Shown in pieces: positions 43,592 to 51,371 of a DNA stretch of 64,000 nucleotides (its first letter is position 1; every line of letters starts with the position of its first letter). The notes below the pieces were generated by a model. It did not search any database. It was not told the origin of the DNA and worked only from the letters and a program-made list of their open reading frames with translations. The position numbers and the translations under genes were made by a program. Location of the stretch: NCBI GenBank assembly GCA_020851635.1, contig JADZCJ010000119.1, positions 45,005-109,004 on the forward strand, read 5' to 3'. Source of the DNA: Anaerolineae bacterium (GTDB lineage: Bacteria > Chloroflexota > Anaerolineae > UBA4142 > SHND01).

Positions 43592-43608
43592 ATAGCGATT
43601 ATAGAAAC
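43592..43608 (-). promoter_or_regulatory. Promoter candidate for the paaX-like/bzd operon
   Basis: Minus-strand block gtttcTATAATcgctata with a perfect -10 hexamer at 43598-43603, 24 bp before the regulator ATG. The block is nearly identical to that upstream of E1 beta. The short leader leaves room for only a weak ribosome binding site. No convincing -35 is present, which would fit activation or a shared regulator site. Confidence 0.5.
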
Positions 43609-43654
43609 TCTGCGCCCGACAAACCATACGCGAATTGATAAATTACGCAGAAAA

Positions 43655-43690
43655 AACGGGTAGTTTTTACTATCCGGCTGACTACCCGTT
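43655..43690. promoter_or_regulatory. 10-bp inverted repeat in the divergent promoter region
   Basis: AACGGGTAGT and ACTACCCGTT flank a 16-base loop, about 55 bp upstream of the -10 box of the paaX-like gene. On the minus strand it is followed by TTTT, so it could terminate a transcript entering from the right; its place in the divergent region also fits an operator. Confidence 0.45.
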
Positions 43691-43867
43691 CGGGTTGGGG
43701 ACGGGTGGATTGAACGGGCAGTGTGGCGATTGTTGTGTGAATACGCGGAGCTGGGTGGACATAGGGCGCTGTCCCTGCAGATTTACACGGTTTTTCGGGA
43801 TACTGCCATTGAATGTGCTATACTTGTAGGACTTTTTTTTTTCAAGGTTCATGTGAGGTAATAACGC

Positions 43868-44854
43868 GTGACAGATAAGATTACGCAAGTGACAAAAGGC
43901 ATTTTCCAAGTACAGGTCCCGGTGCCCTTTCCGCTCAAAACGGTGCAGTGTTATTTGGTGCGTGAGGAGAGCGCGTGGACGATGATTGATACGGGGCTGC
44001 AATACGCGCCCGCGCGCGAGGCATGGGCGCACGCGTTTCAAACTCTGAAAATCGAGCCGCGCGCGATTCGCCAAATCGTTCTCACGCACGGGCATCCCGA
44101 CCATTATGGCTTGGCGGGCTATTTTCAGGACAAGACGGGCGCGCCCGTCTTGATGCTCGACCGCGAAATTGAAATTGCGGCGTTGGAGTGGCAAGCTGAC
44201 GGCGAACATATGGACATGATCGCGCGCTATTTTGCCCAACACGGGCTTCCTGCAAACATCGGCAAGTCCGTGTACGAACGACAGATGCAAGTGCTGGCGA
44301 TGGTGCAGCCACAGCCAACGTTATCGCCGCTTGGCGAAGGAGAGGAGATTCAGATCGGGGCGGACGCCTATCGCATCGTGTGGACGCCGGGGCACGCGGA
44401 TGGACACATGATTCTGCATCGCGCGGATGGCTTGGCGTTCACCGGCGACCATGTGTTGATGAAAATTACGCCGAATATTGCGCTTTGGCCCGGACTCGCG
44501 CCGAATCCGCTAAAAGATTATTTGGAATCTTTCGCCAAAGTGGAGCACCTGCAGATCACACGCGCGCTGCCCGGACATCGCGCGATCCTGTACGATTTGC
44601 CCGCGCGCATTGCGGAATTGCGCGCTCACCACGCCGCGCGGTTAAACGAGTGTGTCGCCGCCGCGCGGAATTGCACCGCCTATCAAATCTGCCTGGAAAT
44701 TTTCCCGGGGCTCAAAACGGCAGACGAATTACGTATGGCGCTCGTCGAGACGCTCTCGCATCTGGAATATCTTGTCACAGAGGGGCGTTTGACGCGACAT
44801 GAACAACGGGTTGCGCCAGATCAAAAGTTGATTTTGTATTCGGCGCACGCATAA
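43868..44854 (+). CDS. Metallo-beta-lactamase-fold hydrolase
   Basis: 328 residues. The metal site THGHPDHYG (H-x-H-x-D-H) near residue 75 is followed by the later His in WTPGHADGHM, the bridging Asp in FTGDHVL, and the last His in RALPGHRAIL. A C-terminal helical domain of about 90 residues follows, as in glyoxalase-II/LACTB2-like proteins. The start is GTG with GAGGT upstream; a TATACT box at 43819-43824 may be its -10. Substrate unknown; the adjacent aromatic operon is divergent and may not be related. Confidence 0.88.
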   Translation: MTDKITQVTKGIFQVQVPVPFPLKTVQCYLVREESAWTMIDTGLQYAPAREAWAHAFQTLKIEPRAIRQIVLTHGHPDHYGLAGYFQDKTGAPVLMLDREIEIAALEWQADGEHMDMIARYFAQHGLPANIGKSVYERQMQVLAMVQPQPTLSPLGEGEEIQIGADAYRIVWTPGHADGHMILHRADGLAFTGDHVLMKITPNIALWPGLAPNPLKDYLESFAKVEHLQITRALPGHRAILYDLPARIAELRAHHAARLNECVAAARNCTAYQICLEIFPGLKTADELRMALVETLSHLEYLVTEGRLTRHEQRVAPDQKLILYSAHA

Positions 44855-44879
44855 CACACGTGATGCGAGATAAACGGAA

Positions 44880-44915
44880 CCGCCCGCGCTGCAATCAAGC
44901 GCGGGCGGTTTTTTT
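44880..44915. terminator. Bidirectional rho-independent terminator
   Basis: Perfect 11-bp GC-rich stem (CCGCCCGCGCT/AGCGCGGGCGG), 7-base loop and a run of T, between the converging hydrolase and thioesterase genes. The T run overlaps the thioesterase stop codon. Confidence 0.9.
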
Positions 44916-45318
44916 ACAAATTCATCTTGGCGCGTTTTTGTTCAAAACGCTTGTAAAAACGTTCTTGGTCCACCACAAAACGCGTGTGTGTGCCTTCGCC
45001 AATTTTTTCTACATCATCCCACGCTTCGAGCGCAAGCTGAATGGTGGAACCTTCGACGTTGGTGACGACGGCGCGCGCGCGGACCTTGCCGCCCACGGGC
45101 GTTGCGGCGAGATGTTTGACTTGGATTTCGATGCCGACGGAGGTTTGTCCTGGTGGCAAATGCGGTTGAACCGCATAATGCGCGGCGGTTTCCATCAACG
45201 CGACCAATGCGGGAGTTCCGTACGCGGCAACCAGAGAAGGATCATGGCTCGCGGCGGTTAATTCAAGCGTGACGATTTGACTTGATTCGCCTTCAAGTCC
45301 GGGGTGAATGTTTTCCAT
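44914..45318 (-). CDS. Hotdog-fold thioesterase (FlK-like)
   Basis: 134-residue single hotdog domain. It resembles fluoroacetyl-CoA thioesterase-type proteins: TPALVALMETAAHYAV with the Thr/Glu pair, TSVGIEIQVKHLAATPVG with the active-site His, then strands TIQLALEAWDD and KIGEGTHTRFVVD. It probably hydrolyses short or aromatic acyl-CoA esters. Its actual substrate is not readable. The upstream region carries two MITE-like elements. Confidence 0.85.
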   Translation of the reverse strand: MENIHPGLEGESSQIVTLELTAASHDPSLVAAYGTPALVALMETAAHYAVQPHLPPGQTSVGIEIQVKHLAATPVGGKVRARAVVTNVEGSTIQLALEAWDDVEKIGEGTHTRFVVDQERFYKRFEQKRAKMNL

Positions 45319-45367
45319 ATGTTATTTTGACAAATTTCCGCGGCGCCGGCTTGTTGTCGGTTTCCGC

Positions 45368-45463
45368 TAGCAGGTTGTCGGAGTGAAATCAAATTATAGT
45401 TATTTTTGAGATACTGCGACGCGCGTTCATAGTTACAAACGAGGTCTCTCCGACAATCTGCTA
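45368..45463. mobile_element. MITE family B
   Basis: 96-bp non-coding element bounded by TAGCAGGTTGTCGGAG (45368-45383) and CTCCGACAATCTGCTA (45448-45463), complementary at 15 of 16 positions and both ending in TA. Its right TA is shared with the start of the family A element that follows, as if one inserted at the TA edge of the other. Confidence 0.65.
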
Positions 45464-45572
45464 ATGCAACAACATGATGAAATTGCCGAGTCAAGGGATG
45501 GCACGCGAACTATGAAACTCGCTACTCCACCCTCGCTGTATGACAGCGCAGCAATCTCATGTTGTTGCGCTG
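45462..45572. mobile_element. MITE family A, copy 2 (inverted relative to copy 1)
   Basis: Terminal repeats GCAACAACATGA (45466-45477) and TCATGTTGTTGC (45557-45568). Compared with the reverse complement of the 25.5-kb copy, the left 28 bp and the right 24 bp are nearly identical, while the 50-bp centre differs. It abuts the stop codon of the META-domain gene. Confidence 0.75.
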
Positions 45573-47411
45573 CTAGCGCGTCGCGACGACCTGCATCGCG
45601 CCGGTGCCGTTGCGAATGGTCAGAGTGTTTCCTGCAAAATCAAACGTTGCGGCATTTTGCAGCGCGGTGAGATATTGCTGTTCTTGCTCCATCACGCCTT
45701 CCGGCGTCTCGCAGTGCATAGCCGTCCCGGCGGGGGGGCTAATGGTCAACAAGTTGCCGCTTGCGCTATAGCCCGCCGAATACGAATTGCACCCAGAGTT
45801 GCCCAAAACCTGTCCGGTTGTGTTGAACTCGAGCGTAATCGTCGTATCCGCAACGAGTGACACCACGGCGTCCCTGCCGTTATTATAATTTGTCACATTC
45901 CAGCGCGTCCCCGCCAATGGGTCCGCGCCCGGCGTCGCAACTACCGGTGGCTGGGTCGGCGCAGCGGTTGGCACGATAACCGTCGGCGGCTGCGGCGGCG
46001 CGATGGGTTGGGTCACATTCACCGTCACCTGATGGAATTGCACCGAACCGTCACGCAACAGCACGCGCATTTCGTATGTCGTTGTAACCGCCGGGCAAAC
46101 TTGCTCGCTGCCTTGACCGGCGCGCGGGAAACGACTGTAGGGCTCGCCTTGCGGGTAAATCCAAACGGCCTGGACGTTTTGTACGTTCCAGGTGAGTGTG
46201 ACACATTCCCCTCGATTGATGCTTGTCCGGTCTGCGCCGAATGAAATCTGGGCAACCGGCGTCGCGGTTGCCTGCGGCATCGGCGTGGGCGAAGGGGTTA
46301 TCGGGATGGGCGTCGGAGTTGGCGGAGGTGTCGGTGCGGCAATGACCGGAACATTATCAACATTGGTTGCCAGAACAAAATCCGCCGAAACCCAACCGAT
46401 ACCGCCCGGCAGTGAGGGTATCGAAATCGCCCACCAATCATTGTTTTCGCTGCGCCCGACAATCTCACCTTCATCGCCGTTGCTCGCCTGACCGATGACC
46501 GGATAGTTGGTGCCGGGACCGGAACGGATGTTGAGGACCTGTGTGCCGATCACGCGCCCGGTTGGTGTCGTCGGCGCCGGTGGCGGCGCGGGCAAATCCA
46601 CGAGCGTGGTGCGCGTCAGGATGAGGGCGAGTTGGTCGTCTGCATTGCGCATCAGCATTACATCGCCCGTGATACTGTATGTTGCCGCGCTCTCGAGCGC
46701 GTTCAGGAATTCAAATTCCTGGTCCATAACGCCTTTGGGTTCCGAACAGAAACGGAAGGTTGTGCCCGGCGCGCCGATTTTGATGCTGTTGCCGGTGACC
46801 GCGTAGGTGGCAAAGTATTCGTTGCAGCCGGCATTGCCGGTTACATTGCCCGCAACGTCAAAGAATGCCGTAATCTCGGTTCCCGGAAGCAAACCGGTTA
46901 TTGCGCCGCGCCCGTTGTTGTAATTGAGCACATCCCACGCGCTGCCTTGCAATCCAGGATTGGTCACGAAGGTAGCCAGAATTTCATTGTCGCCGAGAAA
47001 AATCAGGACACTCTCAGTCGCCATGAAACTTGAAGTTTTCGCGAGCGCCATCATATAGGTCTCTGCCTGTTGCATGACCGGCTCATCGCACGCTATCGTT
47101 GTCGAAGCGGCAGGGGTCTCAAAGGTCAGATTCGTATCGTTTTGTGTATAGGTGGTGCGGAAGCGGTTACAACCATCTGAGCCGGTGGCGCTGCCGTCCT
47201 TGTCAAGTTGAAGGGTGACGACGGTGTTCGGGAATGGTAGTTTTCCATCCAGCGAACTCAATACCCAATTTGTATCTGCCAGCTCCACGCTCGGCAAAGT
47301 CTGGCTCGGGTTCGCGGCATTCGCCATAGGAGAGACCGAAAGCATAAACACCGCGCACAGGGCGAGGATGAGTCCGATGGCACCGAAAGTGATTTTTGAG
47401 ATGCGTCGCAC
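45573..47411 (-). CDS. Secreted multi-domain protein: META, META, SH3, Ig-like, META
   Basis: 612 residues with a Sec signal peptide (cleavage near MANA-AN). Two META domains (about 45-150 and 155-270, each with SDGCNRF- or NAGCNEY-type and CDEP/CSEP segments) are followed by a bacterial SH3 domain (VLNIRSGPGTNYPVIGQ). A Thr/Pro-rich spacer leads to an Ig-like domain (CVTLTWNVQNVQAVWIYP), and a third META domain (about 505-612) closes the protein. An extracytoplasmic or cell-surface role is likely; the function is unknown. The start is GTG with AAGGAG nine bases upstream. Confidence 0.88.
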   Translation of the reverse strand: MRRISKITFGAIGLILALCAVFMLSVSPMANAANPSQTLPSVELADTNWVLSSLDGKLPFPNTVVTLQLDKDGSATGSDGCNRFRTTYTQNDTNLTFETPAASTTIACDEPVMQQAETYMMALAKTSSFMATESVLIFLGDNEILATFVTNPGLQGSAWDVLNYNNGRGAITGLLPGTEITAFFDVAGNVTGNAGCNEYFATYAVTGNSIKIGAPGTTFRFCSEPKGVMDQEFEFLNALESAATYSITGDVMLMRNADDQLALILTRTTLVDLPAPPPAPTTPTGRVIGTQVLNIRSGPGTNYPVIGQASNGDEGEIVGRSENNDWWAISIPSLPGGIGWVSADFVLATNVDNVPVIAAPTPPPTPTPIPITPSPTPMPQATATPVAQISFGADRTSINRGECVTLTWNVQNVQAVWIYPQGEPYSRFPRAGQGSEQVCPAVTTTYEMRVLLRDGSVQFHQVTVNVTQPIAPPQPPTVIVPTAAPTQPPVVATPGADPLAGTRWNVTNYNNGRDAVVSLVADTTITLEFNTTGQVLGNSGCNSYSAGYSASGNLLTISPPAGTAMHCETPEGVMEQEQQYLTALQNAATFDFAGNTLTIRNGTGAMQVVATR

Positions 47412-47440
47412 AAGAGTTACTCCTTGAACCTTTGCACAAA

Positions 47441-47476
47441 AGCAGGATCTCCCGGAGAGGGACCCGCTTTTTTGTA
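47441..47476. terminator. Weak terminator-like hairpin
   Basis: Imperfect stem (agcagg.tctc / gagagg..cccgct) with a T run on both strands, between the glycosylase gene and the META gene. On the minus strand it could end the glycosylase transcript. Confidence 0.3.
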
Positions 47477-47603
47477 AAGGCGCGATTCGTTTACAAGCTC
47501 ATCAAAGCAAGGTTCAGTTTGACAAGCTCATAATTCCTTGGAACAGTTGTAGATTGCCGTCTCGTTTGTCGTTGACCATGCGCGAGTCCCCTCCGGCACT
47601 CGT

Positions 47604-48302
47604 TCACTCGCTGCGCCTTGCCAATTCGCGCTTGGCATTTTCAAACACGGCATCAAACATCTTGACCGTCAGTTTGCCGGTGTTGGTATTCTGGCGGCTC
47701 GGATGATAGGTGCCGATGACGGTGTATTTGCCAATGTGGTATTTGGCGTTGTGTCCGAACTTGGGGCGGGGTCTTGGGAGAGGAATGTTGTGGGTTTCCA
47801 AGAGTTTTAGAATAGCATTGAAACCGATAGCTCCAAGCCCGATGAGCACGCGCGCATTTTTCAATAATTCAAATTCGCGCGCCAAAAAGGGGAAACAGTT
47901 GGCAAATTCCTGCGGCGTGGGTTTGTTGTCGGGCGGCGCACAGCGCGCCGCCGCGCCGATATATACATCGCGCAATTGCAAACCGTCATTGCGTGCGACG
48001 GAAGTGGGTTGATTCGCAAAGCCCGCGCGATACAACGCGCCAAACAAGAAATCGCCTGAACTATCGCCGGTAAAGACACGTCCGGTCCGATTGCCGCCGT
48101 GCGCGGCGGGCGCAAGCCCGACGATATACACACGGGCTTCCGGGTCGCCCCACCCCGGCACGGGTTTGCCCCAGTACTCGTCATCGCGGTACATGCGTTT
48201 CTTGTCGCGCGCGACCTGTTCGCGATACGCGACGAGGCGCGGGCATTTCGTGCAGGTGATGATAATTCGGTTTAGCGAGGAGAGGGACCGGGGCTTGGGC
48301 AT
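47604..48302 (-). CDS. Uracil-DNA glycosylase, family 5 (UdgB-like)
   Basis: 232 residues from ATG 48302 (MPKPRSLSSLNRIIITC). Iron-sulfur Cys are seen in CTKCPRL and later in ARCAPP and ANCFPF. The active-site region GLAPAAHGGNRTGRVFTGD has the form typical of family 5 rather than family 4, and the second motif is GTYHPSRQN. It removes uracil and other deaminated bases. The open frame extends upstream by 110 codons through non-coding DNA that opposes the ThiF gene 3' end, so the shorter start is chosen. Confidence 0.9.
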   Translation of the reverse strand: MPKPRSLSSLNRIIITCTKCPRLVAYREQVARDKKRMYRDDEYWGKPVPGWGDPEARVYIVGLAPAAHGGNRTGRVFTGDSSGDFLFGALYRAGFANQPTSVARNDGLQLRDVYIGAAARCAPPDNKPTPQEFANCFPFLAREFELLKNARVLIGLGAIGFNAILKLLETHNIPLPRPRPKFGHNAKYHIGKYTVIGTYHPSRQNTNTGKLTVKMFDAVFENAKRELARRSE

Positions 48303-48400
48303 TTGCGAGATTATACAACCAATCGCCCGGCGTAGGGGGTGTTGAGGCGCCCCGCGCGCGGGCGTTGAGGCGTCCTGCACAGGGCATTCAATTGAACGCC

Positions 48401-49423
48401 CTACACCCCCACATATTTCGCATACGCACTGCGCGCCACGCTCGCGTCTTCGGTGCCCTTGATGATTGCGCGCGCATCCGAAAATATCGTCATGTCCAAA
48501 TCGTCCGTCTCGAACCGGACAAGATATTCGCTGCGCGAGACGCGTCCGAGGGGTTGGAGCCGTTCCGCCAGCTGCGCCAGGTCGAGCGTCGCCTTTGTTG
48601 GCGGACGCACCTGAATGGCGCTGCGTCCGCACAAAACGACTGTGCCTCCGGACACATCGTCAAGATACTCGTACTGTCCGCGCACACAGCACGGGCAATC
48701 CTCCCGCCGCGCGATCTCGAACGTTTCAAAGGTGTTTACCCACAAATCAATGTTGATCAGTCCGGGGTTGCGCGCCCCCGCGCCCGTGAGGAACTTGATG
48801 GCTTCGGCGGAAACGAGCGAGCCGACCACATTCACAATCGGACCGATCACGCCCGCCGTGTCACAGGTGGGCAGTGATCCCGGCGGCGGCGCATGGAAAA
48901 ACACACAGCGAAAACATGCCGAGACGCGCGGCACGATAGTCATGGTGGCGCCATAACTCGAAACTGCGCCGCCATAAATCCACGGTTTGGCGTGCTTGAC
49001 GCAGGCATCGTTCACCAGATATCGCGTTTCGAAATTGTCCGTCCCATCCAACACGAGGTCCACATCTCCGATCAGTTCCTCGATATTTTCGGCGTTCACG
49101 TCCGTCACATGCGGCTCGATTTGGATGGTGGAATTGATCTGCGCCAATTTCTGCGCGGCGGCGATCACTTTGGGTGCCCGCGACTCTACATCCGCTTCGT
49201 CATACAACACCTGACGCTGGAGATTGTTCAACTCTACAAAATCGCGGTCGGCAATCCTCAGATACCCCACCCCCGCGCGCGCAAGCGTAGAGGCGATCAC
49301 CGAGCCGATTGCCCCGCAGCCCACTAACAGAACACGCGCCGCGAGCAGTTTTTCCTGTCCCGCGACACCGATAGGCGCAAAAAGAGTCTGACGCAGATAC
49401 CGCGCCGTCTGAATCGAATTCAT
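48401..49423 (-). CDS. ThiF/MoeB/HesA-family adenylyltransferase
   Basis: E1-like enzyme of 340 residues that adenylates the C-terminus of a ubiquitin-fold sulfur carrier. The nucleotide motif is VLLVGCGAIGSVIASTLARAG; the RQVLY segment, the DGTDNFETRYLVND loop and the zinc pairs CFRC and CPCC are all present. The C-terminal 70 residues form an extra domain. No MoaD/ThiS gene is adjacent, so whether it serves molybdopterin, thiamine or another sulfur pathway is open. Molybdenum enzymes (HcrA, PadB-like) in the region make MoeB attractive. Confidence 0.88.
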   Translation of the reverse strand: MNSIQTARYLRQTLFAPIGVAGQEKLLAARVLLVGCGAIGSVIASTLARAGVGYLRIADRDFVELNNLQRQVLYDEADVESRAPKVIAAAQKLAQINSTIQIEPHVTDVNAENIEELIGDVDLVLDGTDNFETRYLVNDACVKHAKPWIYGGAVSSYGATMTIVPRVSACFRCVFFHAPPPGSLPTCDTAGVIGPIVNVVGSLVSAEAIKFLTGAGARNPGLINIDLWVNTFETFEIARREDCPCCVRGQYEYLDDVSGGTVVLCGRSAIQVRPPTKATLDLAQLAERLQPLGRVSRSEYLVRFETDDLDMTIFSDARAIIKGTEDASVARSAYAKYVGV

Positions 49424-49478
49424 AGAGCAAAATAGTAGCGTATTCGAGAGATTTACACAATTCTAACGCGCTAAACTC

Positions 49479-49507
49479 TTGACGCGGCATGTTTTTTGTG
49501 ATATAGT
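49479..49507 (+). promoter_or_regulatory. Promoter of the hrcA operon
   Basis: TTGACG (49479-49484) and TATAGT (49502-49507) separated by 17 bp, immediately before the CIRCE operator. This is a vegetative-type promoter. Confidence 0.8.
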
Positions 49508-49508
49508 T

Positions 49509-49535
49509 CTAGCACTCTGGTGACCAGAGTGCTAA
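49509..49535 (+). promoter_or_regulatory. CIRCE operator
   Basis: CTAGCACTC, nine bases, GAGTGCTAA: one mismatch from the consensus TTAGCACTC-N9-GAGTGCTAA. HrcA, encoded downstream, binds it and represses at low temperature or when GroE is free. Confidence 0.95.
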
Positions 49536-49629
49536 GTTACTTGACAAATCATTATCACGCTATTTTGTCGAGCATTTTCAAAGCAAGCGGATACGATGCC
49601 GCTTGCGTTGTGTTGTTTCCCGAGTGCCT

Positions 49630-50652
49630 ATGCGGATGACAGAACGGCGCCAAATGCTTTTGGCGCTCTTGATCAAAGAATACGTCAGCAAAGCCCAACC
49701 GGTCGGGTCCGAGACGCTTGCCAAGCTGGACTTGGGTGTGAGCGCCGCGACCATCCGGAATGAGCTTGCCGCGCTGGAACAGGAAGGTTTTCTCACCCAT
49801 CCGCACACTTCGGCGGGACGCATTCCGACCGAGCGGGGCTATCGCTATTTTGTCGAATCGCTCATGGACAATATGGAACTGACGACCGAAGAACAGCAAA
49901 TGATTCGTCACCAGTTCCACCAGGTCACGCTCGACGTCGAACAATGGATGCGGCTTTCCGCCGCCGTCCTGGCGCACACGTCAAAAATGGCGGCGCTCGT
50001 CACCGCCCCTTCCGCGTACCGGACTCGATTCAAGCACGTTGAATTAATTGCCATCAGCGAGACGGTGGCAATGATGGTCCTGGTCCTGCAGGCGGGCACG
50101 GTCAAACAGCAAATGTTGTATTCGACCGACCTGCTCGATCAAGAAGAGCTGCGTCGTTATGCCAATCTGTTAAACGAGAAATTCGCCGGACGCAACCTCA
50201 ACGAAATCAAAGAGCAGATGCGCGGTCTGAACGGGTTTGCGCTCACGGCAGCTCAGCGCGTCCAACAAATTATCGAGCAGATGGACCATCGCACTTCGCG
50301 CGAAATCTATCGCGATGGGCTGTTGGACATTCTGCGTCAACCCGAATTCATCATTGTCGAGAAAATGCAGCAACTTCTCGAAGTGTTGGAACAGCGCACA
50401 TTGCTGGAAGAAATGATGAACGGACTTGCGCCCGCGCACGGCGTGCAGGTGGTCATTGGCAGCGAGGGGGGGCGCGAGGAATTTAACGACTATTCGCTCG
50501 TGATGGCGCGCTATGGCATCGAGGGCGAAGCCAGCGGCGTTGTCGGCGTGATTGGTCCGCTGCGCATGTCTTATCCGCGCGCGGTCAGCGCCGTCAAATA
50601 TGTTTCGCATATGCTCGACGATTTGATGCTGCGGTTTTACAGCCGCCGGTAA
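49630..50652 (+). CDS. hrcA: Heat-inducible transcription repressor HrcA
   Basis: Repressor of about 340 residues. The winged helix-turn-helix lies in LLIKEYVSKAQPVGSETLAK and GVSAATIRNELAALEQEGFLTHPHTSAGRIPTE. The central domain and the C-terminal segment IGPLRMSYPRAVSAVKYVS are conserved. I start at the ATG at 49630 after the CIRCE leader; a second ATG two codons later is possible and no clear ribosome binding site separates them. It heads hrcA-grpE-dnaK, repressing its own operon. Confidence 0.95.
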   Translation: MRMTERRQMLLALLIKEYVSKAQPVGSETLAKLDLGVSAATIRNELAALEQEGFLTHPHTSAGRIPTERGYRYFVESLMDNMELTTEEQQMIRHQFHQVTLDVEQWMRLSAAVLAHTSKMAALVTAPSAYRTRFKHVELIAISETVAMMVLVLQAGTVKQQMLYSTDLLDQEELRRYANLLNEKFAGRNLNEIKEQMRGLNGFALTAAQRVQQIIEQMDHRTSREIYRDGLLDILRQPEFIIVEKMQQLLEVLEQRTLLEEMMNGLAPAHGVQVVIGSEGGREEFNDYSLVMARYGIEGEASGVVGVIGPLRMSYPRAVSAVKYVSHMLDDLMLRFYSRR

Positions 50653-50821
50653 AGGGACCGGGCGCGGCGATTGATGACGGGAGCCCGGGCGCGGTTTGCG
50701 CTCCAGCTCTCTCGATTCAGTATCCGGTCCGCAAGTTTTCTAATTTCCGCGTAACTTTGTATGACTCGCATCGTAACTGGTGGTGTGCGACACCAAAGGG
50801 CGGTGCTGAACGGGAGGGCGA

Positions 50822-51346
50822 ATGGGACAAGACAAGGGCAATGGACTCGATCGCGAATTTCATAAAGAATTTGATGCAACCGATGAATTGGAAGCGCAGT
50901 TGGCAGAAGAAAAGAAAAAGAGCGAAGAGTATCTGGATAATTGGCGGCGCGCGGCGGCGGAATTTCAAAACTATAAACGCCGCACCGACAAGGACAAGGT
51001 CGAATACAGACAATACGCCAATCAAGAGCTGCTCAAGCGCTTGCTGATTGTTTTGGATAGTTTTGATGCGGGCTTTAAAGCGATTCCCGCCAAATTTAGA
51101 CAAGAACCCTGGGTCGAAGGCATGCGCGTGGTGGAACGTCAACTGCTTCAGATTCTCGAACAAGAAGGCGTAACGCCGATCGAGACTCAGGACAAAGAAT
51201 TTGACCCGAATTTTCACGAAGCAATTACTTATGAGCCGGCGGAAGGCGCGAGCGAAGGAGAGATTTTGCAGGAACTCCAACGCGGTTTCATGATCCATGA
51301 CCGCATTCTGCGCCCCTCGCGCGTCAAAGTGGCAAAGGCAGACTAG
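50822..51346 (+). CDS. grpE: Nucleotide exchange factor GrpE
   Basis: 174 residues. A charged N-terminal coiled coil ([21 protein letters not shown]) is followed by the conserved [16 protein letters not shown] and the C-terminal beta domain ending [14 protein letters not shown]. It releases ADP from DnaK. GGGAGG precedes the ATG, and dnaK follows after 25 bp. Confidence 0.95.
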   Translation: MGQDKGNGLDREFHKEFDATDELEAQLAEEKKKSEEYLDNWRRAAAEFQNYKRRTDKDKVEYRQYANQELLKRLLIVLDSFDAGFKAIPAKFRQEPWVEGMRVVERQLLQILEQEGVTPIETQDKEFDPNFHEAITYEPAEGASEGEILQELQRGFMIHDRILRPSRVKVAKAD

Positions 51347-51371
51347 TTCTCGCCAAAGGAGTAAAACAAGA

